Part shown: piece by piece, positions 1 through 12,700 of the stretch
Layout: each line of letters begins with the position of its first letter
Position numbering within the stretch: position 1 is the stretch's first letter
Assembly (NCBI GenBank): GCA_013339765.2
Contig: CM023450.1
Span: 40,432,711-40,496,710, forward strand
DNA length: 64,000 nt
From: Haemaphysalis longicornis
Lineage: Eukaryota > Arthropoda > Arachnida > Ixodida > Ixodidae
Reading direction: 5' to 3'
Program-made: the position numbers and the translations under genes
Notes under the pieces: model-generated
Told to the model about the DNA's origin: nothing
Database searches by the model: none
The model's input: the letters and a program-made list of their open reading frames with translations, nothing else

Positions 1-887
1 AGCCGCCATTTGTAAGGTGTTATGTAACAAGATGTCACTTTTACGCAAGCTGAAGTTGCCAAAGTGTGACGCATGCGTTTCCGCTAACTGTTTAAATTAC
101 GTCCCGTCTTCTCAGCCAATCACAGAGAGGGCGTGTCATACAAGCCGTATTGTTGAATTGCAAAGACAGGACTACGTTGTCATGTCTGCTTTATTTCGTC
201 TAGTTTATCATTTCCCGCGAAGAATTATGCGCTGTCAGCAGGGAGAAATAAGGCGAACTTTAAAACTGGGGCTAGTAAACGTCATGAAACGTCAAAATGA
301 CGAAAGCCCGCACCACCGCTTTGTCAACCGGAAGAACGTGACCGAAGTTGAAAGCCAATCAGACAAAACTTCCGGCGAATTCACAGTTCACGGGGAATTT
401 GGTAACGCAGGATTATAAAAGTGTCGACTACAGCGGAGCAAATCAAATTGGCAGAGCTGATGAAATAATTACAGTACTAAGGTTGGTGAGTTGGTGACAT
501 TCATTCCAACAAGGCAAAAACTGAAGAAACGCTTTAAAAAATCCAGCGCCCTTCCGCTCTGTGAAGAAGGATGACCAGAGAAACTGGGCGGAGTCCAAAG
601 AGTGCACGAAACAAAACACGTTTGTTTGCTCATAGCGATAAGCATGTTTCCTTCTAATAAATTCCCATTAATACTTCCCACTCATTAGCTTCCCACATAC
701 TTTTTACTAAATAGCAGCACATTATCAGATGATTTAGCGCATCGTTTGCAACTTTATCCCTACGGCGATGAAGGCGCAAACTCAAGAACAGGCGTTCCAG
801 AGTTGCCCTCTAAAAGTTCACACCGAGCTTGAAGATTGGCATTAACCTGATATGGCTCAACTTTCAGTTCCATTCAATTTCCAATTT
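1..887. other. No gene seen
   Basis: Short open frames only, none protein-like; no repeat of the families found elsewhere in the window. Confidence 0.5.
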
Positions 888-1075
888 TTTAGGGTTAAGC
901 GCACCGAAGGTACATCGGGCCTATGAGGCTGGCCGTAGTGGAGTGCTCCAGAATAATTTAGACCACACGGGGATCTTTAAGGTGCGCCGAAATCTCGGCA
1001 CGCGGCCTATTCACCTCCATCTCAAAAGCAGCCCCCGTGGCCGGAATCGAACCCGCGTCCGTGGGCATCAGTCAT
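888..1075 (-). repeat. tRNA-derived SINE, copy 1
   Basis: A body with CGTAGTGGAG and GATCTTTAAGGTGCGCCG, ending in GAATCGAACCCGCG, the complement of a tRNA B box. This is the same family as the copies at 6807, 25560, 31589, 39478 and 53366. The tail end (AGGGTTAAGCGC) is on the left. Confidence 0.75.
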
Positions 1076-4000
1076 GACGATATCATTGGAAAATCGCTGA
1101 GGCGCAATTTCCATCGATACGCTCTGTTTGTATTTTCGCATCTGATTTGCGCGTGTACCAGCCATCTTGAGGAATTTTACATAGCAGCAATCGCCAGACC
1201 CTAGAAGACGGCGAGCGCATGATCTCAACACATAGCCAAACATAGCCGAAATAGCCCTGAACGCATCACCTCAACGGACGAGCGTTTCGCGAATAGCTGA
1301 ACTTATCTAGGAGAACTCTTGAGTTAACTAGCTTTTTCAAGATCACGTGTCGGCAACGTTCTTGCCTGAAATTCACATTTTTCCTAAAACAACTTTTTAA
1401 TATTTGGAAAGAAAGCGGCGGGGTTCATTCAGCCACAGACTGAATTCTCAACGTTAGGCGCGTACTATGCGGCCTTTTTTATTACGCTCTCGTTATACTG
1501 CATTCCATTTCTCTACCTGTAGTTCCCTTTCTGTAACACCTGTACCTGCCCTCGATTCTTATTGTGATTAAGGGCGCCCATTTCCTTTCTGAGACCCATA
1601 CCATGTGCGAGGGAGCACAATTGGAACAGTATAAAAGTCCCGCGTAAAGAGGCCAATTACGCGTGGGCTGTGTTCGAATCGCAGCTGTTGTGTACATGAC
1701 CGCAAACTGCATTTTATTGTCGACGACTTCTGCATACAGTACAGAAGGAATCTCCACCGGTATTACTAGGTGGGTAAGCAGCGTTTTCGCGAAAAGCACT
1801 TGCCTAGCCTCCCAACCAGAGCTAAATTAACGCATCGTGGTACGAGCACATCAGGCGTCGCAGCTTGCTCCATTCCCCAGCTCTTGGGAGTTTTCGTTTA
1901 ACTAGGCACTTAAAAGCCTGTGCACGCGGTAAAGCTGTCAGGTCACGCCTGTTGAAAAGCTACAGCTCGCGTGCTCACTAGGGCGCTCCTCTCTTGCAAG
2001 TTGATTGCTGGCACACACATATAAAGGCCGACTTTTAAGCCTCCTTTGCAAGGCACGAACCCCCTTTTCTTCTTCCTGCTCCTCGAAAAAAAGAAAGAAG
2101 AATTAACCTACAATCTTCTATTTGCCCCAAGTTTTCCGGCCACAGTGAGCGTTTGGATATACATGCTGCGTAAACGAGAGCGAGGTGCAGCAGGAGCCGA
2201 ACGACAGAGCGAGTCAACAACAACAAACAAACAAAAAGAAGGAGACCACGGAACACCCACACCCTTCCCGCTAGCGCCGACAAGGCTTGGTGGCGCGCGT
2301 CGGAGTGCTCTCTCGGTTGTCACGGCTCGCGGGTCATCTGGATCAGCGCGTCGAGCTCGTTGAGAAGCGACGGCATCTCGAGCAGCCGCGGGTGTAACCT
2401 GCGCGAGCGGCGGCCGTGTCAGGGCGCTAGCGAACGAAAGTGTAAGAAGCTTGGCACGCACGCTATCTGCCTACTGCCCGCGCCGAACGACAGACTCTGG
2501 CGATGAACATCAGGGATCAACCCCGGGGAAGCCTGCACACGGGGTGAGGAGGACCACATCTGGCTTCCGTATATTGTACCTCAGTTTAATCTACGTGCGT
2601 TTAATTTGAGTTTGGCGCCCCTAGGAAGCACCTGGCCTGGAGTTCGCCTTACACACCCAGGATTCATCGGTTGAATTGGTGATTTTTGAACTTAATTCAC
2701 ACGTTGCGTTGAAATTTCAAAAGGTTTTAGTACATGGGTCATCGCCGAAGGCGGAGGGTAGGGAAAAGTTTATCCAAAGAGAGTGTTGCAGACCTTGTTT
2801 TGTTTCTTGTTACTTTTGTGTCACCGGAATTGGACTGAATATGCAGAGGACATTGCCATGAGCCCGAAAATCAAAGTATGCGTCATATACCGCGACACAA
2901 GACGCTGAAACTAACGCGCGCGCGCAGACACACACACCCAGATATTTTCAAAATACTTGACTGAGCTAACAATTTAGCTTTGCACGAGTAACGAGAACAG
3001 GACGGAACCTTGCAAAGCATTGCAAACGAAAGCAAAAAAAAAAAACACGATTTTAGGCACGTGCTTGAACGGACAGGGAAATGCCGTCTGCGTATCTTAG
3101 CCACTTTCGAGTTGTTGTTTTTTTCTTCATTCGTTTCGGGAACAAGAACGCCGCAGTAGTCATCAGAGCCACGCCTAATCTCGACGATATATGCGCGTGA
3201 CCCCAAATTTTTGGCAAAGAGAGATGGTAACGTCTATCTGCCCACATGCTGGATATGGGGGGACGAGGCGCCCCTCCGTGGGGAGTGGGGGAAACAAACA
3301 TTCCACGATATGCATTGGTCGGTGAGTGCTTTTTACAGCGGGCTGGATTGTTTTTGAGGGTGGTAATTGCTGCATGTGCTTCGTGTGCAGGTCCTTGACC
3401 GCCGCGTTCTACGTGTACGTTGGTCGTTGCTATGTTATCACGGATTTCTGGAAGAGTGCTTTCGTCAAAAGCGCGAAGACGTCCGGAAACAAGAAAAATA
3501 ATTCTGTATGGTTTATCGCCCGAGAAAGATACTATTCCGCATGCGTAATGGCTCAGCTGCAAGGTTTTTCATCGTCTCATAGTGATGCACTTGGTTGAAT
3601 TCCAAGGGATTCTTTTTTTTTTTTTTTCAATTTGGTGCAAGCAGCCTTAAGAGCGAATGCCTCAGCTTTCGCATGAGCTCAGATTTTCAGTTTCAAAATA
3701 GTGAAGTCTGTTAAATAGGCTGGTAATGATGGCGATGATGAAATTTGTTTCGGTTTATTTGACATCCTGAGTTTTTTTACGCTTGAGCGGCGTCTCCTGA
3801 CCATGACGTTGTCTCGCAAATTAGCTTGGGTGATCGAAGTTGAAACAGTGCGCTTCCGTACCATTTTGTTATTGTAATTTTTGTGCGTTTATTACCCCGC
3901 TTCCTCATATTTAGTAGCCACAAGCAAGTAACACCACGAAGCGAAGTAATTCTATTAAAATATTTTAACGGGGTGATCCCGATGACATCTTATGCACTCA

Positions 4001-4100
4001 TGAGCGAGTGCTTGCTGCAGAAGAAGATTGGTTGAAGTTCGACTCCTATGGCAGCCTGAAGCTCAAGTTACTGTTACGTGTGCTGAATTACCGGACACGT
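1076..4100. other. Non-coding stretch with a possible promoter
   Basis: A TATA-like ACATATAAAGG at about 2017-2027 precedes a GC-rich stretch (2240-2480), which could be a promoter with an untranslated exon. The 169-codon minus frame at 3053-3562 has no recognisable features and is probably chance. Confidence 0.3.
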
Positions 4101-4264
4101 TAGAGTATTTTAGCATAGCGGGTAGCGTTTGCTACGCTAGCGGCGGCGGATACCGGGACCCGACTGCGCATGCGTGAGTTCGTTCCGGGGACGGGCAGCC
4201 TGCCGCCACCGTGACCCTCCACCGCTAGAGTAGCGTACGGTACCCGCTATGCTAAATTACTCTA
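4101..4264. mobile_element. 164-bp MITE with inverted termini
   Basis: Termini TAGAGTATTTTAGCATAGCG and, on the other strand, TAGAGTAATTTAGCATAGCG continue to pair for about 25 bp with one mismatch. The interior is GC-rich (GCGGCGGCGG). No target duplication was found, so the exact ends are uncertain. Confidence 0.6.
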
Positions 4265-6429
4265 TTATCACACGATTAATTTTCCATAAAAGCGGTCTAA
4301 GTGCAAAAGGGAATATAAGGTTTTTAATATTTATTAAGCGCTTGCTCAGTGAGGACACCCGTCTGTTTGTCTGAAATGCTTAATGTGTAACTTTCGGGGC
4401 ATAAGAAAATACTATTAAAGGGACGCTGCTCGCTTGAACACGACTGGCCTCCTTCTATAAGAAGGTCCAGCACGTTAGCACTTCTGATAAACGCGTTCAC
4501 TCCTTCCTTTGCTGCTTGAAGCATTGTCAGAGGTATAGTTATGGCCAGCACGGAGCGGCACTGCGTGATTTGCTCGTCGCGGAAAATGTGCCTTCCGTTT
4601 CTGCTTTGCCTTGCGGCTTTTTGCGGAAGTGGCTTTCGAATGCGTTTATTGCTGCAACAAAAATGATTGGGTAAAAGTCATTACATTGCTGTAATGACAT
4701 AATTCGAACGCCCAAAGAACGTCAAGACTCGGGAAAAAGAAAAAAAAATTTGAGCAGGCTTCCAAGTTATTTAGAGCATTAATTTTTGTCGGAGGTACTT
4801 TGTGAACGCCCCTTTTTAATAGTGGATGGGTTTGTTGACTACGTTCTGAAAGAATTTGAGATTTCGAAAAAAAAAAATTGAAAAAGTGTTGCAGGGTTCC
4901 TTGTCCCTTTAATAAAAGGAATTAAGGCCTCAATACTTGTATTTGCAAAAACGTCTTCCCAGCAATTCATCTGCGTATTGTAGTGTAGCCGACTAAAGCC
5001 CCCTATCGCGTTTTATAGGAATGCATGGGGTCCTAGGAAGCATTGTTAAGAGACTCTACGGCCTTACGGCCTTTATAGCAGACGGCTTATATTCATTGCG
5101 CCTAAAAGATGCTTTCACAGCAATTCATGCGAGTGTGCTGTAGTGAAGCCTACTTTAAAGAAGTTCAGTGTATAGCAGAGTGGCTTAAAGGAGCCATGAA
5201 GACAAAAAAAAAATATCTGCAGAAATTCAGAGAAATGTCTACAGATGCCTAGCGTTCTTATGCCGCTTGTATAGAGTTTGAGTTCTTTACAGATTTTTTT
5301 TGTTTTTTCATAATTTTGTTCTACCAAGTATCTAGCGATTAAAGGTGGAACGCCATTTTCAGCATTGAGAGATAATGGTTGGAACGACCCTTTTGTTCAG
5401 GCGCCCGGACGAAGGAACAGCCCCACGCGGTGATGATGATCATGTACAGGCGATGATGATGACAGGAGTGAAGAGTTAGTACTGATAATAATGTACAGAG
5501 GATGAGGAAGTTCTTTTATAAGGTTCGAAACATTGGCAGCGTGGTCAAAATAGCTTACAGTATTTTTTTTATTTTTTTGTCTTATTTTTATTTTTAAATA
5601 TTATGTCCTGCCAATTATCTTTATTGACGCTATCATAACGAATAAAAACGGAACTTCTGTGAAATCTGCATTTTTGTTGAAATGCAGGGCTTTACACAGT
5701 CCTGGCTGTGGGGGTATTCGGCAAAGAATGCTACGCATTAATACAACTTTGTTCGATTATAGAGAACTAGCCTTTGATAGCTTACTCAACTCCATTTCAG
5801 TTATAAACGACGCTTTCTTAACAAAAAAAAAACGCGAGAAATGTTGAAGATCTTTCAAATTTTTCCCATAGTGACGCAATACGAGCAGGAGTGATGTATT
5901 ATGGGCCGGCATAAAAGGATTTGTATCAGTCTTTTAACTGCACGTTCGCATTCAAGCGCTACGATCAAACGGAACTGTAAAATGTGGTTGATCCCGCTTT
6001 CATAGGAATCGGTAAAACACGAAAGGGAAAGTGCACGTGCCGGTACACTGAGTAAACCTGAATGAAACCACGCGCGCTCGCTGACCATGCGAACGAAACC
6101 GAACGGGTTGCCAGCGAATCGTTTGGTGAACTCACGGTCCGCTGCACCGAAAGAGCTAGCATGATTTGCGGGGCTGTCTTGTGGGTGTGCTTGGTGAGCG
6201 ATGACCTGCTGGAGCGTCGCTTTGGTAAATGTGCGACCACCGCGTTCCTGCTCTGTGGAGTGTACAGAAGACGGTTGCGTTGCGACGAGCTTAGCTGGCG
6301 CCAACTATCGGCGCTCATTAGCATCGTGATGCACTACTTAGCTTCACTTCTCTTAGACGGCAGCACCACCTAAATGGAGCAGGTTATAGGAAGGATATAT
6401 GGCGCGTTCATACATATGTCTGTGCTTCA
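4265..6429. other. AT-rich non-coding stretch
   Basis: At 4883-4915 AAAGTGTTGCAGGGTTCCTT then CCCTTTAATA resembles the terminus of the TTAA-flanked MITE of 45873-46693, so a decayed relative may lie here. GATGATGA runs at 5430-5465. No gene seen. Confidence 0.4.
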
Positions 6430-6611
6430 GCTTACAGGGCAGTGGATAAAGCGTCTATCGCCTCCAGCTGCGGCGACGGACACCCCGGCTCGAATCCTGG
6501 CGCCGCCACGTCAATGAAACTTTTTCTGGCGATGTCACTTCCGTGACGGATATGACGTCAGTCAGATCTTGGTGGATCCCGGAATAAAACATTTTCGTGT
6601 TAAAAAAAATA
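6430..6611 (+). repeat. Second type of tRNA-like SINE
   Basis: GGGCAGTGGATAAAGCG resembles an A box and GGCTCGAATCCTGG a B box at normal tRNA spacing. A tRNA-unrelated body with CACTTCCGTGACGGATATGA follows, and the copy ends in an A-run. Unrelated to the GATT-tailed family in the body. Confidence 0.6.
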
Positions 6612-6806
6612 GAACTATACAGTCACCGAACCTATAAAACCACCACAACGATCGCCCAGTCATGTTATTTGAAGGTAGCTCAGGTCAACACCCGCTAATC
6701 ATAAAAACAATATTCTATGACGTCATAGAAAAGTTGCCCGAGAAAGGCTGGGGAATCACCTCTGCTTCGCCTGTCTTCCGTCATATCTCCACTATTTCTC
6801 GAAAAT

Positions 6807-7036
<230 letters not shown>

Positions 7037-8366
7037 GAAAGTTACGATAAAAATAGTTATAATTGTTATCGGTACGAAGCAGTCTTTTTGTTTAACCAAA
7101 CGTATTTTGTCTGCATAATCCCTTTAAACATTTATTTAACAGTTCTCATTTGTGGGTTCCTGCAAGTATTTCAATACTTAGTCGTATCGGTTAAACAAGT
7201 TATTTTGCTTCTGCATAATTCTTCCGGGGCAATGTTTCGGTATTTTTTTTTAGTTCCAACTGATGAAGTTTCAGCGCAAAGCCTGCTGCTAAATTACGTC
7301 CATTAGCAGCTCTGAATTTACGTTACCGTACCTTTTCGACGCGTTATAGAATTGCTGAGTGCATACACTGCTGTATGAACACAATTTAGAATCCAGATCA
7401 CGAAGACAGCAGCGCAGAGGATATATAGAAACAGGCGCTAGGTTTCTCCGCGCCTTCGGGGTCGCTCTCCGTGCTTGTATATCTGCAAAGTATGCACGGG
7501 GAAATTTATGGCCACTTGATTGCGGTGTCACTACGCCAATGTACGCCGAGGCTTGAGATATATGCTGTCACTGTTTCTCCGTGGACCTTTCACGGTCCTA
7601 TTGTTTTCGTCGGGACGCAGAACACGCAGTCGGTGCTACTAGTTTCGACGCAAACTGCATCTGCGATCAGTTTCGTCTCGGCTGCTTCAGCTTCATGTTT
7701 TGTCACGACGAGAAAAATAGAATAATAATAAAAAGAATATACCCGGCAGAAAAGTACAGAAGCGAAATTACCTTTTACGCGACGATTCAACTGGCAAAAC
7801 GCCGCCTATAAATTACAAGGCTACGTCAGTCCCACCGAAAAGAAATGTTAGGTTGAACTTCCGTTCACTGAGTTAGTTGTAGTGGGTATGAAATACGTCT
7901 GGAAACTGCCATCCACTTATTCCACTCGCCGGCGACACAAGCGGAGGCGGTGTCAAAGCGCAGCAGAAATAAGCAAGAACACACGGACTACCAGCTGGGA
8001 CAATGCATAACGTCGATAGCGACTCAATAACGAGGCTGTGTCGCATAAAGGCAAGTGTGGCGTTAGTCGTTTGAGGACGGGGAAGCAGCTCTAAAAATGG
8101 AACACGGGAGGAAACGGGCATTACCGTTTTGGCAGAACACGGCGGAAAAAATTGCCTTCTTTCCCCTTTGGGCCAGAAGGAGCGCATGCAAGTAAAAAAG
8201 AACGAAAAGGTAGGGAGCGGTTGGCTAGTAGCGAGCGGGCACTGCTGATTTGGAATATGCATCTACTAAAATACTTATCCGCTGTTCGTGTGAGGGCTTT
8301 CACGCAGAAGTATTTGAAGACGAGTTTCACTAAAAACTCCCCGTGCTGAAAAAAGAAAAAAGAAAT

Positions 8367-8402
8367 CCCGGGCCATCTCCACTAACGTGGAGATGGCCCG
8401 GG
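8367..8402. repeat. Perfect 16-bp hairpin, 4-nt loop
   Basis: CCCGGGCCATCTCCAC, loop TAAC, then the exact complement. Next to a GGGGCGAAGCATGGAAGGGG direct repeat. Function unknown. Confidence 0.7.
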
Positions 8403-8551
8403 AGGGGCGAAGCATGGAAGGGGCGAAGCATGCAGCGTATAAGTGTGTTCTTGGCGCCTTGGCGTTTTTGCCCACGGAAATGAAACTGTTCGGGGATTGA
8501 AGTATACAGCTTTGCTGTAAGTCTCGTGTCTTCGAAGCACGAAGCGTTCTA

Positions 8552-8735
8552 GCGCGAAGTGTTAGAAAACGAGTGTCCCGGTGTGTTCTTTTAGTACGCG
8601 TTTTTCCCACTGAGATGAAACATTAGCGAGGGGCGTTGAAAAACGATTGTCACGGTGTGTTCTTTGAGTACGCGTTACGTTTTAGCGCGAGGCGTTGGAA
8701 AACGAGTGTCCCGATGTTTTAGTACCGTGACTGCA
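8552..8735. repeat. Degenerate tandem array, about 60-70 bp unit
   Basis: Three units each begin AGCG(C/A)G, then GTGTTAGAAAACGAGTGTCC or a variant, then a GTGTGTTCTTTTAGTACGCG element. A weaker unit may precede at about 8440. Confidence 0.6.
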
Positions 8736-8868
8736 TGATGCTACGACATGAGACGCCGACAGCCCAAGCCCCTAAAGGGCTTCGCCCCTAAAAAAAGCGG
8801 TCAAGTGATAAAATAATAGCAGCGAACTCTCTGCAGCGAACTAACTCTCTTTCCTCTAGTCCGCATCT

Positions 8869-9623
8869 GTGGCGCATAGGAGCGCTAATAACACCAGGGT
8901 AGTTCTTAGCCCAGTTTCGCTTCCTATGCAAGAACGTCGGCGTAGGGTGTTGACTATTCACATATACGGTGTGAGCGCACGACCTGCCACCGCACACTGT
9001 TCAAACCAGCGAGCGCAGTTCTCGACGAAGTCGCTATACCGTTTCGCGGTCAGTTTGTTTTCAGCGCGCCAGTCTTCAATATTTGCTCCGCGACGACCTC
9101 ACAGTGCCGCGGTGCGCGATTTCGGGCGCGATCTCGTCGACGGCTTCTCTTCCTTCTCGCTAGCAATGACCTACGAATTCCTTATTCTGCGACCCGGGCG
9201 AAAGGATGCATCGACCGAGCTGACAGCCAAACCACCATTCCTTCCCTCGCCCACCTCCCCGCACTTGTGACTTGTGGTCTCTTTGTCGACCGGTGCCCGT
9301 CTCCGATGTTTGGAAACCTATTAATCTCGTTCCCGCCGCTGCCGCAGCAATGCCGCGTGTCTTCTGCTCGGCCGCGCGCGCTGCATTGTTGTGGGAACGT
9401 CCGGCGCGGACGTCTGGCGGTGCCGTCGGGACTCGCGTTTTCTTTTGAGAGGCGGGGGGATTACTGTCGCTGTTTATCTCTCTCGTTCTTGCCCGGGAGT
9501 TTCTGAGTGCTAGAAGCACCGGGCATGCGGAGAGGCGGATGTACAGGTTCCAGCACACTGCGCGTTTTACTCTCCCGGCAGTCGCCGGCCTCCTGGTCCA
9601 ACCTCCGACCACCGACGGCTGGG
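8869..9623 (+). promoter_or_regulatory. GC-rich upstream region of the GH18 gene
   Basis: The stretch before the signal-peptide exon is clearly richer in G+C and CpG than its surroundings, as expected for a promoter plus 5' UTR. It holds open frames on both strands, but none resembles a protein. No convincing TATA box was seen. Confidence 0.35.
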
Positions 9624-9714
9624 ATGACGACGGCTGGAGTCGCCGGCATGCGGCTGCCCTGGGCTCGCTTGAGCTTGCTTCTAGCCGCGTCCTGCACCCT
9701 CTGGCCCGCAACAC
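9624..9714 (+). CDS. GH18 gene exon 1: signal peptide
   Basis: Two in-frame Met codons (9624 and 9648). From the second, a short basic start is followed by a hydrophobic run (LSLLLAASCTLW), a typical signal peptide. The exon stops at a strong donor (C|GTGAGT, 9715) leaving one base. That base joins the two leading bases of exon 2 to give an Arg codon. The link to exon 2 over a 6.3-kb intron is inferred from phase, strand and the lack of another signal peptide near exon 2. Confidence 0.7.
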
Positions 9715-12700
9715 GTGAGTCAGCCTGCGGACAGCTCGTTCGTTGGGGTTCACCGTGCGTTTTTAGTGAGAATATGCTAAATAAGAAAATCGTTGTGTAT
9801 TGAAAGGTTAATTGCTATACACTCAGTAGCAACGCTTTTTTGCGGTGTAAATGCATGCCAAGTCAAATATTTTGTTATAGGCAGATGGTCACAGCACGGT
9901 TCGGATATACAGAAGGTTGGGATATACAGTCACAGGCTGTAAGAGACGTGATGAAATGACGAAGACGAGCACGATGATGATGATAGTGTTGGGGGTGCTG
10001 GTGGCGATCAAATACTTTCACTGTGAAGCGAAGTAATATCAAATATACCATCTAGCCAGTTGCGACCGAGCCCACGAAGTCGGCCCGTGTCCAGGTAGCG
10101 TAATGGCGACCTGCTTGCAGGCGACAGTTGTCTCCGTTCGGATGACAAGGAGCCGCAGGTGAAACTTTAACTGTTCATTTCATGGCGAGGAAAACTCAGC
10201 GATGTTCCAGTGCACTGGGATGCGACAATATGGGAACTCAAACCGGCAAAGTAACACTCTCAAGCTCTAAAAGAAGCATTGCCTCACTGCTTGCCCAGAT
10301 AACGACCGTTTGAAGTTTGCGCACGACACGAGAGAACTAATTTTTTTTTCTTTTTATTGCACGCTCAAATCAGCGCTGGTTTCCACGTGCCTCGTTTTGC
10401 CTCACTTTTTGTCCAAAGCTCTACTAACCTAACAACCTGGCTCACGCTTCCGTTTGTATGAAGAGTATCCTCAAACTAGTGAAAAGAAAAAAAAAGAATT
10501 ACAATTGGTTCGGCTGCGCCAAGCCCAAACTATCGTGCAAAAGCTTGTTTCCTTGGACTATATTAGCAATTTTCTTTCCCCAAGTTCGCATCACTTCGGC
10601 TGCGCAGCAGTATGCTGATCGCGGCGTCCACACAGTTTCTTCTTCCGCAACAGATGCAGTTAGCCTAACCTGCACGGAGTTCTTGTGACGTTGTCTAGCT
10701 GCAGGAAGCAAATTTAAGTTTCTCCGACAGGGTTCTTTAGACACTCCGTGAAGCCTAAGTTTAGGCACTCCGTGCCTAAACTTAGGCTTCATTATTCACA
10801 AGGCGGGGCGGTAGTCTTCGCATCAACCCGTATCAAAACACGCGCTGCTCAGACATCACGTGCACGCTTTGCTCATATACAACAAAGAGCCGCGTGGCAT
10901 TGTCGGTAAGGCATCGGCCTCGCAACCGAGAGGACCCAAACTGAACGCTGGCCCAGGCGCCCTCTCTTTTTTAAACAAACTCGAAATTCGGTTTGCTACG
11001 CTAGCAGTTACAAACGCTGCCTAAGCTGGCATCAAACCTGCGTCCTCTCAGTTGTGACGTATATTTATCTGTGCGTGTGTATGCATGCATGCATGTTATG
11101 TATGTATGTATGTATGTATGTATGTATGTATGTATGTATGTATGTATGTATGTGTGTGTATGTATGTATGCATGCATGTATGTATGTATGTATGTGTGTA
11201 TGTATGTATGCATGCATGCATGCATGCATGTATGTATGTATGTATGCAGGCATGTATGTATGTATGTATGTATGTATGTATGTATGTATTCATGTATTTG
11301 TATGTATGTATGCATGTGTATGTATGTATGTGTAGATAGGTATGTATGCATGTATGTTGTGGGAATTACGGAGGTCCGCCATCTTCCCTATTTCTCTCGG
11401 CTCGCCCCGGAGGCGAGAGGGGGAGGTCCCTCTCTCTTCCTAAGGCCGCGCGTTTCCCCGCTTTCGGGAGGATGACGGCGGGGGGCGCTGCCGACTCCCT
11501 GAGGAGCCTATTACAGGCCTATTACAGTTACCTCAGTGGCATACAGGCTGGCAATGCAAAGCTATAAAAGCGGAACTACAGGCGTGGATAGAGGGGAACA
11601 GCATACTAGGAGAACTACAAAATAGTTTCAGACGAGACAGATGCTTAGAGGACAATTTATTTGTCCTAACCCAATGCATAGAGGTGTCAATGGCTCAGGA
11701 GCGACCACTACGGATGCATTTCTCGATATAAAGGGAGCCTACGACAACGTAGATAGAGAACTTCTATGGAGCATACTTGAGCGGGAGGGATTAGGCCAGG
11801 ACTTTAATACAGCTGTTGCAGGCAATTTACAATGAGAGCGAGGTGCAAATTACCTGGGAGGACCAAAAGTGCACGGAACCGGTAGTCACAAATAGAGGTT
11901 TAAAGCAGGGTTGTCCTCTGTCGCCATTGCTGTTCATGCTGTACATGGCTAGACTAGAAAGAAAGCTTGAAGGCAGTAAAATAGGTTTCAATCTATGCTA
12001 TAGCCGAGAAGGACAGGAAGTTGAACAACATATCCCGGGACTGATATATGCAGATGACATAGTACTACTAGCAGATAGCAAACAGTGTCTGCAACAGCTC
12101 ACATATATCTGCGGGGAAGAAGCCACTGAACTGGGGTTAATGTTTAGCACAGCAAAGCCGGGAGTTCTAGTTTTTAATGACAACGCCCGTAACGAATCGG
12201 TATTCGTTCAAAAAGCAGCAATACCGTGGGTAACAGAACACAAATATCTGGGAATATGGTTAAACGAAGGTCAGGCGTGTCTAAAAACCCATGAGGAGCA
12301 TTTAAGAATGAAAGGCAGAAGAAACGCCTCTATCATGAAGCACTAGAGCACTGTGGGGATATAACAGATATGAAGTAGTGAGAGGAATCTGGAAGGGAGT
12401 AATGGTACCAGCGCTCACCTTTTCAAACGCAGTAGTGTGTGCCAAATCAGAGATTCAATCAGGGCTAGAAGTAAATCAGAGGGCCGTAGGTCGATTGGCA
12501 TTAGGAGCACACAATAAAACAACAAATGAGGCATTGCAGGGAGACATGGGATGGGTGTCCTCGAAGTGAGAGAAGCACAGAGCAAACCATGTTTTGAAGA
12601 ACGACTTAGAAACATGGATGATCAGAGATGGGCGGCCAAAGTGTTACGGTATCTTTACATGAAAAGCGTGGACACACAATGGAGGAAAAGAACCAGAAGG

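Noticed and set aside
3053..3562. 169-codon minus-strand frame
   Set aside because: No domain, signal peptide or splice context; overlapped by other frames of similar size.
9160..9753. 197-codon minus-strand frame
   Set aside because: Lies opposite the GC-rich leader and signal-peptide exon of the GH18 gene; Arg/Ala-rich composition is a by-product of GC content.
10889..10962. A functional tRNA gene
   Set aside because: The T-arm/B box is degenerate and no acceptor stem closes; better seen as a SINE head.
11001..11475. Long frames of repeated Met-Tyr-Val-Cys or His-Thr-Tyr-Ile
   Set aside because: They are translations of the TATG microsatellite, open in several frames at once, not proteins.
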